64,000 nt of DNA from Candidimonas nitroreducens (GCF_002209565.1 NZ_NJIH01000004.1:434001-498000), one strand, 5' to 3'. Shown: positions 18,269 through 27,639, counted from the stretch's first letter. The notes: generated from the sequence alone by a model not told the origin. A program made the numbers and translations.

Positions 18269-19222
18269 ATGAAGGTCACACTGGATCTGGACGAGCTGCT
18301 GCACAAAGGCGACATCACCCAGGCCGAGCACGACAAGCTGAGCCGGCTCGCAGCGGCAACCACCGGCTCACTGGCCTTCAACTTATTGGTCGGCTTCGGC
18401 ATTGTCGCGGTTGCCGCTGCGGCGCTGGCCCTGGTTCCCACACCGCTTACCGCCGTAGTGATAGGCGTGTGCCTGCTGCTGGCAGGCATTGCACTGTACC
18501 GGGCCCAGCTGGCGCAGTGGCAGTTGCTGGCCAATATCTGCATCTTGATCGGCGCGCTGATGGCCGGGGGCGGCCTGATCGTCGGCGACGACGGCAGCCT
18601 GGCCTCTATGTTGACGGTAACCGTGGCTTTTGCGCTCGTTTCGGTGTTTGCCCGAAGCAGTCTCATGGCGGTGCTGGCGACCCTGATGCTGGCGGGGTGC
18701 ATCGGATCCAGCACCGGCTACTTCCATGCGAGTTATGGCCTGGAGATCCGGAAGCCGATCTACACCATCGTGCTCTTCGCTTTGATTGCGGCGGGCCTGT
18801 ACCGGCTTGCCCGGGTAATGCCGGCCGCGTACCTGAAGATCAGCGAGGCAGCCATGCGCACCTCGGTGTTCCTGGTCAATTTCGGCTTCTGGGTAGGGTC
18901 GCTGTGGGGCGACCATCTGGGCCGCGCTTCCGCGGCGGAACCCACACTGGCCAATGGCTATATCGGCGCGCCGGTCTTCGCGGTGCTGTGGGCCCTGGCG
19001 CTGCTGGCCGCCGGCATCTGGGCCTGGCGGCGCAATCGCCGCTGGGTGCTGAACACCGTGGCGGTGTTCGCGGCGATCGATCTTTACACCCAGTGGTTCG
19101 AAAACCTGGACGCCGATGCGGGCAGTGTGCTGCTTGCAGGCTTGCTGGCACTGGCGGCGGCTGTGGCGCTAAGCTTCGTCAATACCGCCATGCAGCGGCG
19201 CAAAACCAGCCTGGGCGTGTGA
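18269..19222 (+). CDS. DUF2157-like multi-helix membrane protein
   Basis: A 317-residue protein. A cytoplasmic N-terminal helix (LDLDELLHKGDITQAEHDKLSRL) of the kind that opens DUF2157 proteins is followed by about nine or ten hydrophobic helices. ATG 18269 follows CTGGAG by 6 bases, so TTG 18266 is rejected. Function is unknown for the family. It sits alone downstream of a terminator and is convergent with the ABC ATPase gene. Confidence 0.6.
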   Translation: MKVTLDLDELLHKGDITQAEHDKLSRLAAATTGSLAFNLLVGFGIVAVAAAALALVPTPLTAVVIGVCLLLAGIALYRAQLAQWQLLANICILIGALMAGGGLIVGDDGSLASMLTVTVAFALVSVFARSSLMAVLATLMLAGCIGSSTGYFHASYGLEIRKPIYTIVLFALIAAGLYRLARVMPAAYLKISEAAMRTSVFLVNFGFWVGSLWGDHLGRASAAEPTLANGYIGAPVFAVLWALALLAAGIWAWRRNRRWVLNTVAVFAAIDLYTQWFENLDADAGSVLLAGLLALAAAVALSFVNTAMQRRKTSLGV

Positions 19223-19375
19223 AGGCGTAGAGACGGGCCGCCAGCCTTCCGCCCCATATGGGTTGGCGGTCGAAAAGAGAACAAGGCGCAAAGCCCGAGA
19301 ACTATACAAATAGCATGGCAAGGCGCGGCAACGCCGTTATCTGAGCGCGCTTGCCGTTTCGATCGCAAGCCCGTA

Positions 19376-20518
19376 TCAATTCGCCTTCGCGTCATCCTCT
19401 AGCAGAACGCAGCGCTTCGGATCCACCGACAGGAACACTTGCTGTCCTTCGGCCATCTGGTCGAGCGCCGAACGGCGGATGATGAGTTTGCGGCCGCCCC
19501 AGTTGACGTGGATTTCGCTCAGGTCGCCCAGGAAGACCGAACGGGCAATGGTAACGGGCCATACGTTGCGCTCGCCCTCGGGGCGCTGGGTGTGCAATTG
19601 CAAGTGCACCGTGCGCGCCGACAGCGTAGCCTGCTGGCCCAGCTTGCGCCCGTGGGCATTGCCGTGCACCAGTTCGCCGCCCGCGGTTTCGAGGACGACG
19701 TCGTCGCCCGAGGAAAGATCCGCGCGCACCTTGCCGGAGATAAGATTGGATGAACCGACGAAGTCGGCGACGAAGGCCGTGCGCGGGTAGTTGTATATCT
19801 CGTAGGGGCTGCCGGACTGTTCGATGCGGCCCTTGTTCATGACCACGATGCAGTCCGACATGGCAAGCGCTTCTTCCAGGTCGTGCGTGACGTAGATGGA
19901 GGTTACGCCCAGGCTGTGCTGCAGTTCGCGCAGTTCGATGCGCATGTCGCCGCGCAGCTTGGCGTCGAGGTTCGACAGGGGCTCGTCGAACAGCAGAACC
20001 TCGGGGGAAAACGCGCAGGCGCGCGCCAGGGCCACGCGCTGCTGCTGGCCGCCGGAAAGCTGCGAGGCGGGGCGCGATGCAAAGCCTTCCATCTGCACCA
20101 GGGCCAGCGCGCGCTTGACGCCGGCCTCGATTTCTTCACGGCTCTTGCGGCGCACCTTGAGGCCATAGGCGACGTTGTCGAACACCGTCATGTGCGGCCA
20201 GATGGCATATGACTGAAACACCATGGAAAGCCCGCGATCCTCGGCGGGAACATTCAGGTTCTCGGCCGAGGAATACATGTTGCGATTGCCGATCTTGATG
20301 ACGCCCCCGGCCGGTTTTTCCAGGCCGGCAATGGCACGCAATGTGGTGGATTTCCCGCAGCCGGAGGGGCCGAGCAGGGTGAATTGCTGGCCCTTGGGCA
20401 CGGAAAAACTGACGGGCCCGACCGCGGCCACGGCCCCGTAATTGATCCGCAGATCCCGAACCTCGATCGCGGTCTCGGCCGCGGCTCCGTTATTTTGCGC
20501 TTGCGCTTGCGTTTGCAT
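19376..20518 (-). CDS. ABC transporter ATP-binding protein, Fbp/Pot type
   Basis: A 380-residue ATPase. Walker A GPSGCGKST is at residues 50-58, with Q-loop VFQSYAIWPHM, signature LSGGQQQRV, Walker B LLFDEPLSNLD and H-loop YVTHDLEEA. The C-terminal 130 residues form a TOBE/OB regulatory part. It powers the permease encoded 6 bases upstream (20525-22210) with the binding protein at 22253. By family this is an importer of the Fe3+/polyamine/phosphonate class. The catabolic genes around it point to an organic acid as cargo. The low-complexity N-terminus (QTQAQAQNN) reflects repeated CAAGCG-type codons. Confidence 0.9.
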   Translation of the reverse strand: MQTQAQAQNNGAAAETAIEVRDLRINYGAVAAVGPVSFSVPKGQQFTLLGPSGCGKSTTLRAIAGLEKPAGGVIKIGNRNMYSSAENLNVPAEDRGLSMVFQSYAIWPHMTVFDNVAYGLKVRRKSREEIEAGVKRALALVQMEGFASRPASQLSGGQQQRVALARACAFSPEVLLFDEPLSNLDAKLRGDMRIELRELQHSLGVTSIYVTHDLEEALAMSDCIVVMNKGRIEQSGSPYEIYNYPRTAFVADFVGSSNLISGKVRADLSSGDDVVLETAGGELVHGNAHGRKLGQQATLSARTVHLQLHTQRPEGERNVWPVTIARSVFLGDLSEIHVNWGGRKLIIRRSALDQMAEGQQVFLSVDPKRCVLLEDDAKAN

Positions 20519-20524
20519 TGAGCG

Positions 20525-22210
20525 TTATCCTTTCAAATCGCGCCGGCGCATCAGCACCGTGAAAATCACTATGACCACGCCGACCACCACGGTCTGGATC
20601 AGGGCCATGGCCGCGGTCAATTCGGAGCTGCTGAAATTCCAGGCGTCGACGATGGCCGGTGTCAGGACTTGCGAGTTGGGCCCGACCAGCAGTATCGACG
20701 CGCCGAGTTCACGCACAGAACCAATGAACAGCAGCATCCACGCGGCCATGATGCCGGGGCGCAGCAGCGGGATGTTGATGGTACGCAGCCGCTGGAACCA
20801 GTTCGCGCCGCACACCTGGCCGCATTCATCCAGGGTTTTGTCCAGCTGCAACAGCACGCTGGATATGGTGCGCACCCCAAGCGGCAGGAACACGGTGACG
20901 TAGGCGATCAGCAGCAGCCAGATGGTGCCGTAGACCGGTACGGGTATCACCAGCCATGCCCACATGATGCCGAAGGCGAAGACCAGGCGCGGCACCGCTT
21001 GCGGGAACATCGAAATGTATTCCAGGGCGCCGCGGCCCGGCAGCTTGCTGCGATGCAGTAGCCAGGAAATCGTCCCGGTCAGGGCCACGCCTATGGTCGC
21101 CGTAAAGACCCCGAGCTCGAGGCTGTTGCGTATGGCAAAGCGCACGGCGTTCTGCGACAGCGCGACCCGGTAGTGCTCGAGCGTGAAGTTCGACCAGCTG
21201 GGCAAGGCGGTGGCGAGCTGCTGCAGCGACACATATGCCAGCGTCAGCAGCGGCAGGATGACCGACAGGAAAATATAGGCACCGACCAGCGCCAGATAAA
21301 CCCAGCGCAAGCCGCCCACATCCACGGGGCGCGGCCGGAAGGCCTTGCCGCTGACGGTGACGTAGCTGCGCCCGGCAATCATGCGACGATAGATGTAGGT
21401 CATGAGGAACATGACCGCGAACAGCACCACGCCCATCGCCGCCGCCAGCGGGATACGGGGCGGATACTGGGTCACCATCAGGAAAATGGCCGTGGTCAGA
21501 ACATAGAACCGGCTCGGCGTACCCAGCACCAGCGCCGCGGAGAACGACCCGAGCATCTCGGCAAAGACATAGATCAGGGCTCCGAGCACGCCGGGCGCGA
21601 CCAGCGGCAGCGTAACCCGCATCATGGTGTTGAAGCGGCTGGCGCCTATGACCTGCGAGGCCTCTTCGAGGGACGGGTCGATGGACTGCATGACCGCGCT
21701 GATCATGACGAAGGCGACGGAGCCCTCGAACAGCGCCATGACCCAGGCAATGCCCATGGCGCTTGTGACGTTGATGATCGCCCCCTCGCCGCCCAGCGCG
21801 CGCCACAGTATGTTGATGTAGCCGCTGTGCGGCTCGCCCAGCAGGCCCCAGGCCAGCGCGCCCAGCAGCGGCGTCACGTAATAAGGCACCGCCATGAGCT
21901 GCTCGAGCCCACGGCGGAAAGGCACGTTGGTGCGAGTCAGGATATACGCGATGAGAAAGCCCACGACGATGGCGACGATGGTCGCCACCACCGAGACTTC
22001 CAGCGTATTCCAGATAATGCTGCCGTAGCTGGGCAGGCGTTCGAAATTCCCCAGGCCGTAGCCGGTACTGCCTTCAACCGTACCGTCTCCCTGCTTCAGG
22101 GCGGCCTGAAACAGGAAGAAGATCGGGTACAGAACAAAAACCCCGATCACCGCGACGACGGCGATGCCGGTAATTGCGCTTCTGCGCGATTTGGTCTTGC
22201 TGGTCGCCAT
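20525..22210 (-). CDS. ABC transporter permease, fused double-domain FbpB type
   Basis: A 561-residue inner-membrane protein with two homologous permease halves of about six helices. Each half has an EAA loop that docks the ATPase: EEASQVIGASRFNTMMRV and DECGQVCGANWFQRLRTI. The fusion is usual for FbpB-like systems, where one chain replaces a homodimer. AGGAG precedes ATG 22210. It lies between the binding protein and ATPase genes in one operon started by the ilvD-like gene. Cargo is inferred to be the sugar acid degraded by the neighbouring enzymes. Confidence 0.9.
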   Translation of the reverse strand: MATSKTKSRRSAITGIAVVAVIGVFVLYPIFFLFQAALKQGDGTVEGSTGYGLGNFERLPSYGSIIWNTLEVSVVATIVAIVVGFLIAYILTRTNVPFRRGLEQLMAVPYYVTPLLGALAWGLLGEPHSGYINILWRALGGEGAIINVTSAMGIAWVMALFEGSVAFVMISAVMQSIDPSLEEASQVIGASRFNTMMRVTLPLVAPGVLGALIYVFAEMLGSFSAALVLGTPSRFYVLTTAIFLMVTQYPPRIPLAAAMGVVLFAVMFLMTYIYRRMIAGRSYVTVSGKAFRPRPVDVGGLRWVYLALVGAYIFLSVILPLLTLAYVSLQQLATALPSWSNFTLEHYRVALSQNAVRFAIRNSLELGVFTATIGVALTGTISWLLHRSKLPGRGALEYISMFPQAVPRLVFAFGIMWAWLVIPVPVYGTIWLLLIAYVTVFLPLGVRTISSVLLQLDKTLDECGQVCGANWFQRLRTINIPLLRPGIMAAWMLLFIGSVRELGASILLVGPNSQVLTPAIVDAWNFSSSELTAAMALIQTVVVGVVIVIFTVLMRRRDLKG

Positions 22211-22252
22211 GCGGTGCGCTCCTGGTCAAAGATCGGGGTCAGGTGGTCTCGA

Positions 22253-23386
22253 TCAGAGCAGACCCAACATCTGATTCCATTCGGAATTGAATTGCTTGCG
22301 GCTCGCCAGGAACGCCTTCATGTCCGTCGGAACCAGCAGCTTGAAGTCGTTGAGCTTCAGCCCACCAGGCATGGCCGGCGCGTCTTTGCGGATCGAGCCA
22401 TAGTACAGATACGGGTTTTCCTGGTAGAAGGTCTGGCCCTTGAGCGACATCAGCCAGTCGGTGAACAGCCGTGCGGCCTGCGGGTGCGGCGCATTGGCGA
22501 CAATGCCGTTGGCCATGGGCGAAGACGGCAGGCCGTCTTTGGGCGCGACGAACTTGATCGGCGCCTTCTTCTGGTGGGCAAGCTGGTAGCCGGCCCATTC
22601 GGCCATGCCGCAGACGGCATCGTCGCCTCGTCCCAGGCGATCGAAGAGCTGCACCCGCGAGTTGACGGCCGTGGGCTTCTGCTTGGCGAACTCTTTCCAG
22701 TAGCTGTCGCCGTACAGCTTGCGCAGTTCGTACCATTCGGTGAACTGCATGCCCGAATTGGCCTGCTTGACGCTGAGCTTGCCCTTCCATTTCGGGTCGA
22801 GCAGATCTTTCCAGTTGGCCGGCGCTTCTGCTTCCTTGACGCGATCGGTGCAGTAAGCAAGACCGGCAAAACCCATGGCGATCCAGAAGAAGTGCCCGGC
22901 GGGATGGCTCAGGTGATCGAGCGAGTAGTATTTTTGCTGCGGCGAATGGTAGTCGTCGTAGCCGCCCTTGTTCTGGAAATCGATGGCGGTGCCCAGATCC
23001 GAGAACTGGATGACGTCCGCCTCGTAGCGACGGGCCCCGCGCTCGGCCAGGATCTTGCTGAACAGCGAGCCGTTCTGCAGGCTGACATAACGCGCCGTTA
23101 TCTTGGGAAAGTCTTTGTGGAACGCCTCGCAGATCGCCGCGGCGGCGGCGCCGCTGTCGTGCGTATAGAAAACCAGGGCGCCTTCTTTTTCGGCGGCCGC
23201 GACATCGGCGCCGGTTTCAAAGCCCTGGACGGTCGTGGTCTTGCCGGACTGCGCGTAGGCGCCGCGCGGCGTGATCACGCTTAGAACCGGAAGCGCCGCC
23301 AGCGACAGCCCCGCGCGCAGCACATTGCGGCGACTCGGAACCCATACACTGCCCGCGGTACCCCTTGCCTTGCCTTCTTTGCTCAT
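22253..23386 (-). CDS. Periplasmic solute-binding protein of the Fbp-type ABC importer
   Basis: A 377-residue class-II (FbpA/PotD-like) binding protein. The N-terminus has a twin-arginine signal (SRRNVLRAGLSLAALPV), cleavage near GAYAQ, indicating Tat export of a folded protein. Later motifs (GALVFYTHDSGAAAAAI, DVIQFSDLGTAIDFQNKGG, WKDLLDPKWKGKLSVK, HPQAARLFTDWLMS) are typical of the family. AAGGAGGAAGG is the ribosome-binding site. It captures the substrate in the periplasm for the permease at 20525. The ligand is not determined by sequence. Confidence 0.9.
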   Translation of the reverse strand: MSKEGKARGTAGSVWVPSRRNVLRAGLSLAALPVLSVITPRGAYAQSGKTTTVQGFETGADVAAAEKEGALVFYTHDSGAAAAAICEAFHKDFPKITARYVSLQNGSLFSKILAERGARRYEADVIQFSDLGTAIDFQNKGGYDDYHSPQQKYYSLDHLSHPAGHFFWIAMGFAGLAYCTDRVKEAEAPANWKDLLDPKWKGKLSVKQANSGMQFTEWYELRKLYGDSYWKEFAKQKPTAVNSRVQLFDRLGRGDDAVCGMAEWAGYQLAHQKKAPIKFVAPKDGLPSSPMANGIVANAPHPQAARLFTDWLMSLKGQTFYQENPYLYYGSIRKDAPAMPGGLKLNDFKLLVPTDMKAFLASRKQFNSEWNQMLGLL

Positions 23387-23567
23387 ACCTTCCTCCTTGC
23401 TGGTTTCCTTACTATGGGTAAGGTCTTACTGCCAGGCTGGAGCCCTGTCGTCGGACGAGGCTCCGGCCTGATGGATCAGACAGATGAAGCTACGCTTGGA
23501 CTTCAAGGGCGCCGGCGGCAACACCTGCCCGCGCCCCGCGCCACCCCCGGCATCCCGGGGATGATGT

Positions 23568-25301
23568 TCAGAAAATATCGGGCTCGCCGGCCGTGCGCCC
23601 GAAGTCCGTCTGCAGGAAATCGAAATCGCAGCCCTTGTCGGCCTGGGTAATGTGGTTGATGTACATCCAGCCCCAGCCCCGCTCGAAGCGCGGTTGGGGC
23701 GGCGTCCAGGCTGCGCGGCGCCGGGCGATTTCCGCGTCGTCGACCAGCATGTCCAGGCGCCTGTTGGCAAGATCCAGGCGCACGATGTCGCCGGTCTTGA
23801 GCAGCGCGAGCGGGCCGCCCACATAGCTTTCCGGCGCCACGTGCAGCACGCAGGCGCCATACGAGGTGCCCGACATGCGCGCATCGGAAATCCGCAGCAT
23901 GTCGCGGTGGCCTTGCTTGATCAGCGCCTTGGGAATGGGCAGCATGCCCCATTCCGGAAAGCCCGGGCCGCCCTGCGGGCCGGCATTGCGCAACACCAGC
24001 ACGTGATCGGGTGTGACTTCCAGGTTTTCGTCGTCGATCGCCTTTTTCATTTCAGGGTAGCTGTCGAACACCAGCGCCGGGCCTTCATGGTTGTAGAACC
24101 TGGGGTCGCAGGCCGCCGGCTTGATCACCGCGCCGTCCGGGCAGAGGTTGCCGCGCAGCACCGCCAGCGAGCCTTCATGGTAGACGGGGTTGGACAGCGG
24201 CCGGATCACGTCGTGGTTGTAGACTTCCGCGCCTTCGAGGGTTTCGCCGAGGCTCTTGCCGGACACCGTCGGCGCCGAAGTGTCGAGCCTGTCTTCGATC
24301 TGCTTCATCAGTGCCAGCAGGCCGCCGGCATAGTAGAAGTCTTCCATCAGGTAGTCTTTGCCGGAAGGGCGCACGTTGGCGATCAATGGCGTGACGCGGC
24401 CGAGCGCGTCGAGGTCGTCGAGTGTCAGGCTGAGACCGGCGCGCCGCGCCATGGCAATCAGGTGCACCACCGCATTGGTCGAACAGCCCAGCGCCATGGC
24501 GACGATGGCCGCGTTCTTGACCGAGGCCTGGGTAAGAACTTTGTTCGGCGTCAGGTCTTCGCGCACCATGTCGACGATGCGCCGGCCGCAGTCGGCGGAC
24601 ATGCGCTGGTGGCCCGAATCGACCGCGGGAATGGACGATGCGCCAGGCAGCGTCAGCCCCAGCGCATCGGCGATCGACATCATGGTCGAGGCAGTGCCCA
24701 TGGTCATGCAGGTGCCGGCCGAGCGCGCGATGCCGCCCTCGACGCCCTGCCACTGCTCGCTGGTGATGTTGCCGGCGCGCCGCTCGTCCCAGTACTTCCA
24801 GGCGTCCGAGCCCGAACCGAGGATCTTGCCCGCATAATTGCCGCGCAGCATGGCGCCGGCCGGCAGGTAGATCATGGGCACGCCCGCCGATATTGCCCCC
24901 ATGACCAGGCCCGGAGTGGTCTTGTCGCAGCCGCCCATCAGCACCACGCCGTCCAGCGGATGCGAGCGGATGACCTCTTCGGTTTCGATGGCCAGCAGGT
25001 TGCGATACAGCATGGAGGTCGGCTTGGTGAAGCTTTCGTCCACCGACAGCGCCGGCATTTCGACGGCAAAGCCGCCGGCCTGGAATACCCCGCGCTTGAC
25101 GTGCTGTATGCGATCGGGAAAGTGCGAGTGGCAGCTGTTGAGTTCGGACCAGGTGCTGAGCACGCCGATGATGGGCTTGTTGCCGAAATCGGCCTCTGAA
25201 AAGCCCAGCTGCATCATCCGGGAACGATGCCCGAAGCTGCGCAGATCATCGGGCGCAAACCAGCGAGCGCTTCTGAGTTTTTGTGTCGAATCTTTTGCCA
25301 T
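23568..25301 (-). CDS. IlvD/Edd-family sugar-acid dehydratase
   Basis: A 577-residue Fe-S dehydratase. It has the cluster-ligand regions MGGCDKTTPG and GTCMTMGTASTM, then ALGCSTNAVVHL and a long C-terminal domain with SGTSYGACVLHVAPES. The sequence is closer in pattern to pentonate/hexonate dehydratases (L-arabonate, D-xylonate) than to valine-pathway IlvD, and the neighbours (dioxovalerate dehydrogenase, SDR) support a role in oxidative pentose or uronate breakdown: aldonate to 2-keto-3-deoxy acid plus water. First gene of a unit with the ABC importer; an operator candidate lies 43 bases upstream of ATG 25301. Confidence 0.88.
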   Translation of the reverse strand: MAKDSTQKLRSARWFAPDDLRSFGHRSRMMQLGFSEADFGNKPIIGVLSTWSELNSCHSHFPDRIQHVKRGVFQAGGFAVEMPALSVDESFTKPTSMLYRNLLAIETEEVIRSHPLDGVVLMGGCDKTTPGLVMGAISAGVPMIYLPAGAMLRGNYAGKILGSGSDAWKYWDERRAGNITSEQWQGVEGGIARSAGTCMTMGTASTMMSIADALGLTLPGASSIPAVDSGHQRMSADCGRRIVDMVREDLTPNKVLTQASVKNAAIVAMALGCSTNAVVHLIAMARRAGLSLTLDDLDALGRVTPLIANVRPSGKDYLMEDFYYAGGLLALMKQIEDRLDTSAPTVSGKSLGETLEGAEVYNHDVIRPLSNPVYHEGSLAVLRGNLCPDGAVIKPAACDPRFYNHEGPALVFDSYPEMKKAIDDENLEVTPDHVLVLRNAGPQGGPGFPEWGMLPIPKALIKQGHRDMLRISDARMSGTSYGACVLHVAPESYVGGPLALLKTGDIVRLDLANRRLDMLVDDAEIARRRAAWTPPQPRFERGWGWMYINHITQADKGCDFDFLQTDFGRTAGEPDIF

Positions 25302-25343
25302 TTGAGTTACCTTCGCGCGCCGCCAAGGAGATTTTAAATTTCC

Positions 25344-25361
25344 TTAGTATGCGCATACATT
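25344..25361. promoter_or_regulatory. Candidate LacI-family operator O1 (ilvD-ABC unit)
   Basis: TTAGTATGCGCATACATT contains the perfect palindrome TATGCGCATA (25348-25357). The same 18-mer with one change recurs at 29947-29964 upstream of the SDR-led operon. It lies 43 bases before the ilvD-like start, within AT-rich DNA, as expected for an operator at a promoter. Confidence 0.7.
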
Positions 25362-25454
25362 GATTAAATTCCAACTAGGGAATTACCCCAATAATATGGA
25401 TAATTATTTGATTTTATTAGATTAATTTTTAAGAGAAAGCGTAACTAAAAAAGA

Positions 25455-25467
25455 ATGCGCAATCATT
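25455..25467. promoter_or_regulatory. Candidate auxiliary LacI operator O2 (ilvD-ABC unit)
   Basis: ATGCGCAATCATT differs from the proximal site ATGCGCATACATT (25349-25361) at two positions and starts exactly 106 bases from it. It lies just beyond the terminator of the Ldh-family gene. The pair spacing matches the pair at 29952/30059. Confidence 0.5.
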
Positions 25468-25476
25468 TTTGGAAAC

Positions 25477-25495
25477 AAAAAAACCCCGCTGGGGC
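25477..25495 (-). terminator. Rho-independent terminator of the SDR-to-Ldh operon
   Basis: On the minus strand the hairpin CCCC-AGC-GGGG (25494-25484) is followed by a T7 run (25483-25477) immediately after the stop of the Ldh-family gene (25497-25499). It ends the four-gene catabolic operon before the promoter of the ilvD-like unit. Confidence 0.75.
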
Positions 25496-25496
25496 G

Positions 25497-26552
25497 TCAG
25501 CCCGGCAAGCCCGCGCCCTGCCATGCAACGCCGGCCTGCCGGGCGCGCCGTTCCAGCCGCTCGAGCAGCGCATCGGGAATTTCCAGGCCATGCTCGAGCG
25601 CGGCACGCCGCTTGCGCGCCGCGGCATCGCCCGGCACGCGCACCGCATCGACACCGGGCGCCGCCGGCGTGTCCCGGCACAATTGCGTGGTGTAGCTGGA
25701 TTGGCGCACGAAGGCGTCGAGCCCGGCAAAGGCCTGCGGATCGATGAGCTGAATGAATACGGCCAGGGCCATGTGATCGGGGTGATCGACCCTGCCGAAT
25801 CCGGCGAGCCCTTGCGTCATGAGGTCGACACCCAGAGCCATCCCGTACCCCTTGTGGCCCTTCAGGCTGCCGCCCAGCGGCAGCAGCGTGCCGCCGCCCT
25901 CTAGCACCGCGCGCGGATCGTCAGTCGGCTCGCCCTCGGCCGTCAAGGCCCACTGCTCGGGATAACGCCGCCCTTCGCGGGCCAGCGTCTGGGTAAGCGA
26001 CGTCGTGGTGATGCTGGAGCTGATGTCTATCATTACCGGGTCGCCATTGGTGGGATAGCCTTCGGCCAATGGGTTGGGCGTGAAGACCGGGCGGATGCCG
26101 CCGTAAGGCGCCATGCGCGCGACCGAGGCCGTGGAGCACTTGATTTGTGCGACGTAGCCGCGTTCGGCAGCATCGCGCAGATACACGGCCAGTGCACCGA
26201 TATGATGCGAGTTGCCGATTGCGAACGTGACCACGCCGTGCCGCTGCAGGCGCTCGTAGCCCAAGGCCAGCGCCTTCCTGACCAGCCAGCCGCCGGGCAG
26301 GCGCTGCCCGTCCCAAGTGATGCAGCCGCCGCGGTCATTCACTACCCTGACGTCGCCGCTGCCGCGCATGCGTCCGTTGGCCAGCGCATCGAGGTAGGAC
26401 TCCAGCAGCGCCACCCCGTGCGTATCGTGGCCGATCAGATCGGCCTCGACCAGCACGTCGCCGACGGTCTGCGCCTTGTCGCGGTCGACACCCGAGGCTT
26501 CCAGCAGCGCCACCACGTTATTGAAAAGAACGGCGTGACTGACTCTTGCCAT
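25497..26552 (-). CDS. Ldh-family (malate/L-lactate dehydrogenase-like) oxidoreductase
   Basis: A 351-residue NAD(P)-dependent enzyme of the Ldh_2 superfamily, unrelated to classical malate dehydrogenase. Motifs include VEADLIGHDTHGVALLESYL, VTFAIGNSHHIGALAVYL, PLAEGYPTNGDPVMIDIS and LPLGGSLKGHKGYGMALGVDL. Members reduce or oxidise 2-oxo acids such as malate, ureidoglycolate, 2,3-diketogulonate or sugar acids. GGAG lies before ATG 26552. It is the last gene of the SDR-ALDH-D2HDH-Ldh operon, and a terminator follows. Its substrate here is probably a keto intermediate of the sugar-acid route. Confidence 0.88.
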   Translation of the reverse strand: MARVSHAVLFNNVVALLEASGVDRDKAQTVGDVLVEADLIGHDTHGVALLESYLDALANGRMRGSGDVRVVNDRGGCITWDGQRLPGGWLVRKALALGYERLQRHGVVTFAIGNSHHIGALAVYLRDAAERGYVAQIKCSTASVARMAPYGGIRPVFTPNPLAEGYPTNGDPVMIDISSSITTTSLTQTLAREGRRYPEQWALTAEGEPTDDPRAVLEGGGTLLPLGGSLKGHKGYGMALGVDLMTQGLAGFGRVDHPDHMALAVFIQLIDPQAFAGLDAFVRQSSYTTQLCRDTPAAPGVDAVRVPGDAAARKRRAALEHGLEIPDALLERLERRARQAGVAWQGAGLPG

Positions 26553-26573
26553 GAATTTTCTCCGTAGGCCGCG

Positions 26574-27521
26574 CTACAGCTTCACGGGCGTCAGCAGCGG
26601 CTTGCCAGCGAAGAATGCGGCCAGATTATCGACCACGAGCTGCGCCATGGCGTCGCGCGTCTCGACCGTGCCCGAGGCGTGATGCGGATACAGCGTGACG
26701 TTGGGCAAGGAAACCAGGCTCGGCTCTTGCGTGGGCTCTTGCGCATAGACATCCAGTGCCGCGTGGCCCAGACGCCCGTCGCGCAAGGCCGCGATCATCG
26801 CCTCTTGATCCACCACCGAGCCGCGCGCGATGTTGATCAGCAGGCCCTGGGGCCCGAGGGCTTCGATGATCTCGCGGGAAATCAGGCCGCGCGTGCCCGC
26901 GCCCCCGGCCACCGTGACCACGAGGTGGTCGACCTCTGCCGCGAGCGTCTTGACGTCGGGCCGATACTGCCAGCTTACGTCTTTGGGGCTGCGGTTCCAG
27001 TACAGAATTTCGACACCCATAGCCTGTGCCCGCTGCCCGATGGCGTTACCGATCATGCCCAGCCCGACTATGCCCAGGCGGCTGCCCTTGAGCGAGCGCT
27101 GCAGCGGAAACATGCCGTGCTTCACCCAGTCGCCGGAACGCACGTAGGCATCGGCCGCGATCAGTCCGCGGCGGGCGGCCAGCATCAGCATGATGGCCGT
27201 GTCGGCCACATCGTCGCGCAGCGCCTGCGAGGTGTTGGTCAGGGCAATGCCGCGCTCGGCCATCAGGCCGGCGTCGAAGGACTCGAAACCGGCCGAGGAA
27301 CAGGCGACCAGCTCCAGGTTCGGCAGCGCGTCCAGCATCGCCTTGTTCAGCGGCGCATGGCCATTGGTGGCCACCGCCCGGCATTTCGCCCCATGCTCGG
27401 CCAGCAGGGCGGCCTTGTCCGCCGCCGTGTCCCAGCGGTGCAGGGTATAGGCCTGTTCCAGCTGCGCCATTGCCTTGGGGCGCTGCTGGTACAGCACCAT
27501 TACATCGGGTTTGCTCGTCAT
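26574..27521 (-). CDS. D-isomer-specific 2-hydroxyacid dehydrogenase
   Basis: A 315-residue NAD(P)H-dependent dehydrogenase. The nucleotide-binding motif is GIVGLGMIGNAIG, and catalytic Arg, Glu and His are in INIARGSVVDQ, ALDVYAQEP and LYPHHASGT. It reduces glyoxylate, hydroxypyruvate or a 2-oxo acid in the family. ATG 27521 is chosen because GGAGAC precedes it; the longer frame to 27884 overlaps the upstream aldehyde dehydrogenase gene and has no family sequence. Operon member; 118 bases separate it from the aldehyde dehydrogenase, with a strong hairpin in the gap. Confidence 0.9.
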   Translation of the reverse strand: MTSKPDVMVLYQQRPKAMAQLEQAYTLHRWDTAADKAALLAEHGAKCRAVATNGHAPLNKAMLDALPNLELVACSSAGFESFDAGLMAERGIALTNTSQALRDDVADTAIMLMLAARRGLIAADAYVRSGDWVKHGMFPLQRSLKGSRLGIVGLGMIGNAIGQRAQAMGVEILYWNRSPKDVSWQYRPDVKTLAAEVDHLVVTVAGGAGTRGLISREIIEALGPQGLLINIARGSVVDQEAMIAALRDGRLGHAALDVYAQEPTQEPSLVSLPNVTLYPHHASGTVETRDAMAQLVVDNLAAFFAGKPLLTPVKL

Positions 27522-27588
27522 AATGTCTCCGGGATGTGCCGCAAGGCGCGGCCGGCAAGGCCGCCGCACGGCTGCATTTGCATCGCTG

Positions 27589-27613
27589 CGCGGCGCGGCC
27601 TTGCCGCGCCGCG
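27589..27613. other. Strong intercistronic hairpin
   Basis: An 11-bp perfect stem, CGCGGCGCGGC (27589-27599) and GCCGCGCCGCG (27603-27613), with a 3-base loop, lies in the gap between the aldehyde dehydrogenase and 2-hydroxyacid dehydrogenase genes. There is no T-run, so it is more likely an RNA processing or stability element, or a partial attenuator, than a terminator. Confidence 0.5.
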
Positions 27614-27639
27614 AGCAGGCATGTGCCTGGTGCCGTCCA

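Noticed and set aside
21173-23284. Plus-strand frame of about 700 codons opposite the ABC permease and binding protein
   Set aside because: It spans two clear minus-strand genes and lacks any family motif; it is a high-GC shadow.
23652-25199. Plus-strand frame of about 515 codons opposite the IlvD-like gene
   Set aside because: Antisense shadow of a gene with intact Fe-S motifs.
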